DNA from: CAZRIZ01 sp964600285
GTDB lineage: Bacteria > Patescibacteriota > Saccharimonadia > Saccharimonadales > Saccharimonadaceae
NCBI GenBank assembly: GCA_964600285.1
Contig: CAZRIZ010000019.1
Coordinates: forward strand, 1 to 17,739
Length of the DNA stretch: 17,739 nt
Reading direction: 5' to 3'
Under the pieces are notes generated by a model that ran no database searches, was not told where the DNA came from, and was given only the letters and a program-made list of their open reading frames with translations. The translations under genes were made by a program, and so were the position numbers. Below are positions 15,470 through 17,739 of this stretch, piece after piece. Each line of letters begins with the position of its first letter. The first letter of the stretch is position 1.

Positions 15470-16825
15470 GTGAAAGATAAAACGCTTCGCCGGATTACTC
15501 AAAAATTAGTGCTTATTAGTTTGGGATTAGTAATCTTGCAAACACCTGTGGTGGTTTTGTTGTGGAGTAGATTTCCGGCACAAAGTTTAATATTTAAGTC
15601 GGTTGCTGATGCTGTGATTATCGTTAGCTTCGCATTAGCCATCTACCTAGGGCTTATTAATCGAAACAAGTTTAATAATCGTCAGGATAAGATTATCCTT
15701 GGCTTGTGCGTCATTTATTTATTATGGCATAGTGTCGCTAGCTTGCTGTCTTGGGGACAATGGCAAAGCTTATTTGCCGGTCTAGCTATCGATTTGCGTT
15801 TTATATTAATATTTGTCGCTACGTTTATATTAGCCAGGCTTGATAATCTTTGGTGGCAAAAAATAAACAAAGTCTTGGTAACGCTTGGTTTAATTGTTGG
15901 CGTATTTGCTTTGTTACAAGTAACCGTTTTGCCGGTAGATTTTTTGAAACATTTTGGTTATTCAACAGAAACGATTACTCCCTATAAAGTAATCGATCAA
16001 AACCCTGATTACATACGAATTAACTCAACCATGCGTGGACCAAATCCGCTAGGAGCTTTTGCTATTATTACCTTGGCGCTATCTTTGGGCTATTTTTACA
16101 AGCAAAATAAATTAAAGGGCACGGATTTTGCTAATTTCTGCCTGATAATCCTATCGCTTGTGATGTTATTTTTTAGCCATTCGCGCAGTGCTTGGTTAGC
16201 GGGTGGATTAGTAATGCTTGGTTTACTGATAGTTTGGTTCAAAAAGTCTAAAAAGTTAGTGCTTGGCACTATTTTCTTGAGTACGTTAGTTGTTTTGAGT
16301 GGTTTAGCGGTCTTATTGGTAAAATACGATACGGCTAGTTTAATTGATAAATTTCAGCACCTGTTTTTACACGATAATTCATCCACGACAAACATTAGTT
16401 CTGATGATGAGCGACAAGAATCTATTATGACCGCGGTTAATCTTATTAAAAAGAAACCGATAATTGGTTATGGTGTCGGTTCGGCTGGTTCGGCTTCAAT
16501 AATGCGTAGTGATAAAAAAGAGATCATTATAGAAAATCAATTTTTGCTCGTTGCTTATGAGACTGGCTTGGTTGGACTCATGATATTTCTATCAATCTAT
16601 GGCTGGATTTTGGCTCAACTTTGGCGTTTGCGTGAGAATTGGGCATCCGTTTCTTTACTACTAAGTGGTGTTGGGCTGGGTATTATTGGGTTGTTATTGC
16701 CGGTTTTTGTAGATAGTGCCGTAGCAGTGACTTGGTTTGGTTTATCGGGTGCAATGATTGGCGCTTTAGGCTACAATAAAAACCATGGCACAACGCATCA
16801 CCAAAAAGCAAAAATTAATTCTTGA
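15470..16825 (+). CDS. O-antigen ligase / polymerase family membrane protein
   Basis: 451 residues with about 10-12 hydrophobic spans and a larger outer loop near 285-345. Wzy/WaaL-type features: RINSTMRGPNPLGAF (about 183-197), FFSHSRSAWLAGG (about 235-247), and near the end GYGVGSAGS followed by ENQFLLVAYETGLVGL, the typical loop and helix of the O-antigen-ligase family. Such proteins polymerise lipid-linked glycan repeats or join glycan to an acceptor outside the membrane; ligase and polymerase cannot be told apart by eye. In a cell without lipopolysaccharide, polymerase or protein/wall-glycan ligation is more likely. The start is GTG, 7 bases after TATAAT. The divergent operon makes the probable substrate. 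The last 41 bases overlap the start of the LexA-like gene. Confidence 0.85.
   Translation: MKDKTLRRITQKLVLISLGLVILQTPVVVLLWSRFPAQSLIFKSVADAVIIVSFALAIYLGLINRNKFNNRQDKIILGLCVIYLLWHSVASLLSWGQWQSLFAGLAIDLRFILIFVATFILARLDNLWWQKINKVLVTLGLIVGVFALLQVTVLPVDFLKHFGYSTETITPYKVIDQNPDYIRINSTMRGPNPLGAFAIITLALSLGYFYKQNKLKGTDFANFCLIILSLVMLFFSHSRSAWLAGGLVMLGLLIVWFKKSKKLVLGTIFLSTLVVLSGLAVLLVKYDTASLIDKFQHLFLHDNSSTTNISSDDERQESIMTAVNLIKKKPIIGYGVGSAGSASIMRSDKKEIIIENQFLLVAYETGLVGLMIFLSIYGWILAQLWRLRENWASVSLLLSGVGLGIIGLLLPVFVDSAVAVTWFGLSGAMIGALGYNKNHGTTHHQKAKINS
16772..16777 (+). promoter_or_regulatory. Candidate -10 for the LexA-like gene, inside the ligase gene
   Basis: TACAAT (5/6) lies 7 bases before the ATG at 16785, the same spacing as at other leaderless-looking genes here. 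No good -35 or extended -10 accompanies it, so read-through from the ligase gene with re-initiation is a real alternative. Confidence 0.35.
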
Positions 16826-17153
16826 TTTTATTGAGCAATTCTCGATTGAGAATGGTTACAGCCCAACATTTAGAGAAATTGCAAGCGGACTAAGCTATGG
16901 TTCTTTGGCGACAGTTGCTGGTCATATTAATAACTTGGTGTTATCTGGTCACTTAATGAAGTCTGATAACACCGCCCGTTCTTTGGAATTAGTGCGTGGT
17001 CCGGAAGAACAAATAAAATCGCTGTCTGAACTAAAAATTTATCTAGCAAAGCACTGGAATGGTTTAGATGAGATAAAAAAAGAGGAAGTTCGGCGAGGTT
17101 TTAAGGCTCTTCAAATTGAACGACTTTTGCCTGAAGAAGATAGAATTATCTAG
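16785..17153 (+). CDS. LexA-type winged-helix DNA-binding protein lacking the peptidase domain
   Basis: 122 residues. Residues 1-70 match the LexA N-terminal DNA-binding domain well: ITKKQKLILDFIEQF at the start, the recognition region NGYSPTFREIASGL followed by a TVAGHINNL helix, and a wing ending with the SLELV strand. LexA repressors are about 200-230 residues with a Ser/Lys self-cleaving domain. Here only about 50 residues follow, an acidic/basic helical stretch (about 80-122) without a Ser-Lys pair, so RecA-triggered self-cleavage is not possible. It could be a constitutive or ligand-independent regulator, or compete at LexA sites. The start overlaps the ligase gene by 41 bases in another frame. 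Its stop codon TAG is part of the -35 of the tRNA-Asn promoter. Confidence 0.85.
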   Translation: MAQRITKKQKLILDFIEQFSIENGYSPTFREIASGLSYGSLATVAGHINNLVLSGHLMKSDNTARSLELVRGPEEQIKSLSELKIYLAKHWNGLDEIKKEEVRRGFKALQIERLLPEEDRII

Positions 17154-17179
17154 ACAAAACGGCGGGAATAGGGTAGAAT
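17151..17179 (+). promoter_or_regulatory. tRNA-Asn promoter
   Basis: TAGACA (17151-17156, 5/6) and TAGAAT (17174-17179, 5/6) are separated by exactly 17 bases. The tRNA begins 10 bases after the -10. The -35 overlaps the stop codon of the LexA-like gene. Confidence 0.75.
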
Positions 17180-17189
17180 ACTCCTACAT

Positions 17190-17264
17190 TCCGGCATAGC
17201 TCAGTGGTAGAGCGGATCGCTGTTAACGATTAGGTCGCTGGTTCGAGCCCAGCTGCCGGAGCCA
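17190..17264 (+). tRNA. tRNA-Asn (anticodon GTT)
   Basis: A full cloverleaf of 75 bases including the encoded CCA. The acceptor stem TCCGGCA pairs perfectly with TGCCGGA; the discriminator base is G and CCA is at 17262-17264. The D stem is GCTC/GAGC. The anticodon stem GATCG/CGATT contains one G-T pair and its loop CTGTTAA gives anticodon GTT. The variable loop is AGGTC. The T stem GCTGG/CCAGC holds the TTCGAGC loop. It has its own promoter and terminator and so stands as an independent unit. No copy of its 3' end is visible downstream, hence no sign of an integrated element in this window. Confidence 0.97.
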
Positions 17265-17272
17265 AGCATAAG

Positions 17273-17297
17273 CACTTTCCGAAAGGAAGGTGTTTTT
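17273..17297 (+). terminator. Rho-independent terminator after tRNA-Asn
   Basis: CACTTTCC (17273-17280) pairs with GGAAGGTG (17285-17292), one T-G pair, around a stable GAAA tetraloop. TTTTT follows at 17293-17297. It starts 9 bases after the tRNA CCA end. Confidence 0.85.
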
Positions 17298-17329
17298 GCT
17301 TTGCGGTATAGATTTACCAAAGCTGGGAG

Positions 17330-17350
17330 TATAATAAATATAGATGGAGG
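17330..17350 (+). promoter_or_regulatory. -10 and ribosome-binding site of the 58-residue gene
   Basis: TATAAT at 17330-17335 matches the -10 consensus; no clear -35. GGAGG at 17346-17350 is a strong Shine-Dalgarno sequence 9 bases before the ATG. The message would have a leader of about 18 bases. Confidence 0.55.
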
Positions 17351-17359
17351 CTGAACAGC

Positions 17360-17536
17360 ATGAAAAAAGAGTATTACTTCGTTGAAGTAGACCTAACTAA
17401 TATGACGATTGTAGACTGGGGCATAACGACAGAAGCGACACTTACTGGAAATACAAGTAAGCCAAACATCCACAGGGTCTTTTTGACAAAAGGGCAATAC
17501 AATAAGTTTGTGAATAAACTAAGCAGTCGTCGCTAA
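17360..17536 (+). CDS. Small protein of unknown family, 58 residues
   Basis: I do not recognise this protein. It starts MKKEYYFVEVDL and ends VNKLSSRR. It has no signal peptide, membrane span or cysteine. The pattern suggests a beta-rich domain (YYFVEVDL, TIVDWGI, HRVFLT strands) followed by a C-terminal basic helix (GQYNKFVNKL). The evidence that it is a real gene is its own TATAAT, a strong GGAGG ribosome-binding site at good spacing, position after a terminator, and an amino-acid make-up normal for a soluble protein. The gap on its left is only 62 bases after the tRNA terminator, and the structured tail begins 49 bases after its stop. Confidence 0.7.
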   Translation: MKKEYYFVEVDLTNMTIVDWGITTEATLTGNTSKPNIHRVFLTKGQYNKFVNKLSSRR

Positions 17537-17584
17537 GATTGCCTTTATTTCATTCAAATTACTTTTATCAAAATCCAGACAGGC

Positions 17585-17709
17585 GGTTCGCAATGCGTCT
17601 GCTAGTGCGAGCCAGACTCAGCAGGTAAATACCCAGACCGGGTTCCCTGACCAAAAGTCAGATTTACCCCTTGAGTCAGACAAAAGTACCAATTGTTACC
17701 AAAAGGTAC
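17585..17709. other. Nested inverted-repeat element, possible structured RNA or DNA site
   Basis: No gene is supported in 17537-17739. Stem A: GGTTCGCA (17585-17592) pairs with TGCGAGCC (17606-17613), 8 pairs with one T-G. One base later stem B begins: GACTCA (17615-17620) pairs with TGAGTC (17672-17677), then a G-T pair and two mismatches, then GGTAAAT (17624-17630) pairs with ATTTACC (17662-17668). Inside B are two small hairpins, ACCC/GGGT (17631-17643) and TGAC/GTCA (17648-17660), so B would fold as a three-way branch. Stem C: GTACC (17686-17690) with GGTAC (17705-17709). CAGAC recurs at 17576, 17613, 17634 and 17677. Strand and role are unknown; it resembles no RNA family I can name. Confidence 0.55.
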
Positions 17710-17739
17710 AAAACCGATGCATATGGCCGCTTATCTATA

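Noticed and set aside
17190..17264. tRNA-Asn as an attachment site of an integrated element
   Set aside because: No integrase gene and no repeat of the tRNA 3' end are visible in the remaining 475 bases, although a repeat could lie outside the window.
17537..17739. Possible coding in the tail: a minus-strand frame entering from about 17618 down to the end of the small gene, and a plus-strand frame open from 17629 to the window edge
   Set aside because: Neither has a plausible start with a ribosome-binding site or a recognisable protein, and both run through the inverted repeats. The plus frame could be revisited with more downstream sequence.
1..17739. CRISPR arrays, insertion sequences and alternative UGA decoding
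   Set aside because: No regularly spaced repeats, transposase or terminal repeats were found. All genes read through with the standard bacterial code and no in-frame TGA had to be reassigned, which argues against Gracilibacteria or Absconditabacteria.

Overview
The window looks like the replication-origin region of a member of Candidatus Saccharibacteria (TM7) or a close Patescibacteria relative. Reasons: the DNA is AT-rich; dnaA-dnaN-recF diverge from rpmH-rnpA-yidC-jag around clusters of DnaA boxes; a PrgI/VirB4-type secretion ATPase cluster sits beside recF; and there is a compact surface-glycan locus. The lineage is inference from gene content and style. No rRNA is present to test it.

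Layout. (1) 15-4247, plus strand: a single-span membrane protein of unknown family, a PrgI-like membrane protein, a TraC/VirB4 N-terminal-like protein and a VirB4 ATPase, which together look like the energising core of a type IV secretion or conjugation-type machine. (2) 4244-8035, minus strand: recF, dnaN and dnaA (reading dnaA to recF). DnaA boxes lie in both gaps flanking dnaA, and there is a possible DnaA-trio unwinding element just upstream of dnaN. (3) 8286-10414, plus strand: rpmH, rnpA, yidC and jag (ribosomal protein L34, RNase P protein, membrane insertase, KH-R3H RNA-binding protein). rpmH has its own promoter and a strong terminator. (4) 10418-15429, minus strand: four overlapping or closely spaced genes for lipid-linked glycan synthesis (phosphoglycosyl transferase, glycosyltransferase, UDP-GlcNAc 2-epimerase, glycosyltransferase). 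A divergent O-antigen-ligase/polymerase-type membrane protein follows at 15470-16825. (5) 16785 to the end: a protein with a LexA-type DNA-binding domain but no LexA peptidase domain, tRNA-Asn(GTT) with its own promoter and terminator, a 58-residue protein of unknown family, and a gene-free tail (17537-17739) that folds into a nested set of inverted repeats.

Two observations cross the whole window. First, six genes, most of them the first gene of a transcript, have a -10-like hexamer only 7-9 bases before the start codon and no Shine-Dalgarno sequence, so they are probably read as leaderless mRNAs. Most genes inside operons, and a few leading genes such as dnaA, rpmH and dnaN, have Shine-Dalgarno sequences. 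Second, the last 150 bases hold a compact branched inverted-repeat structure that none of the RNA families I compared by eye explains.
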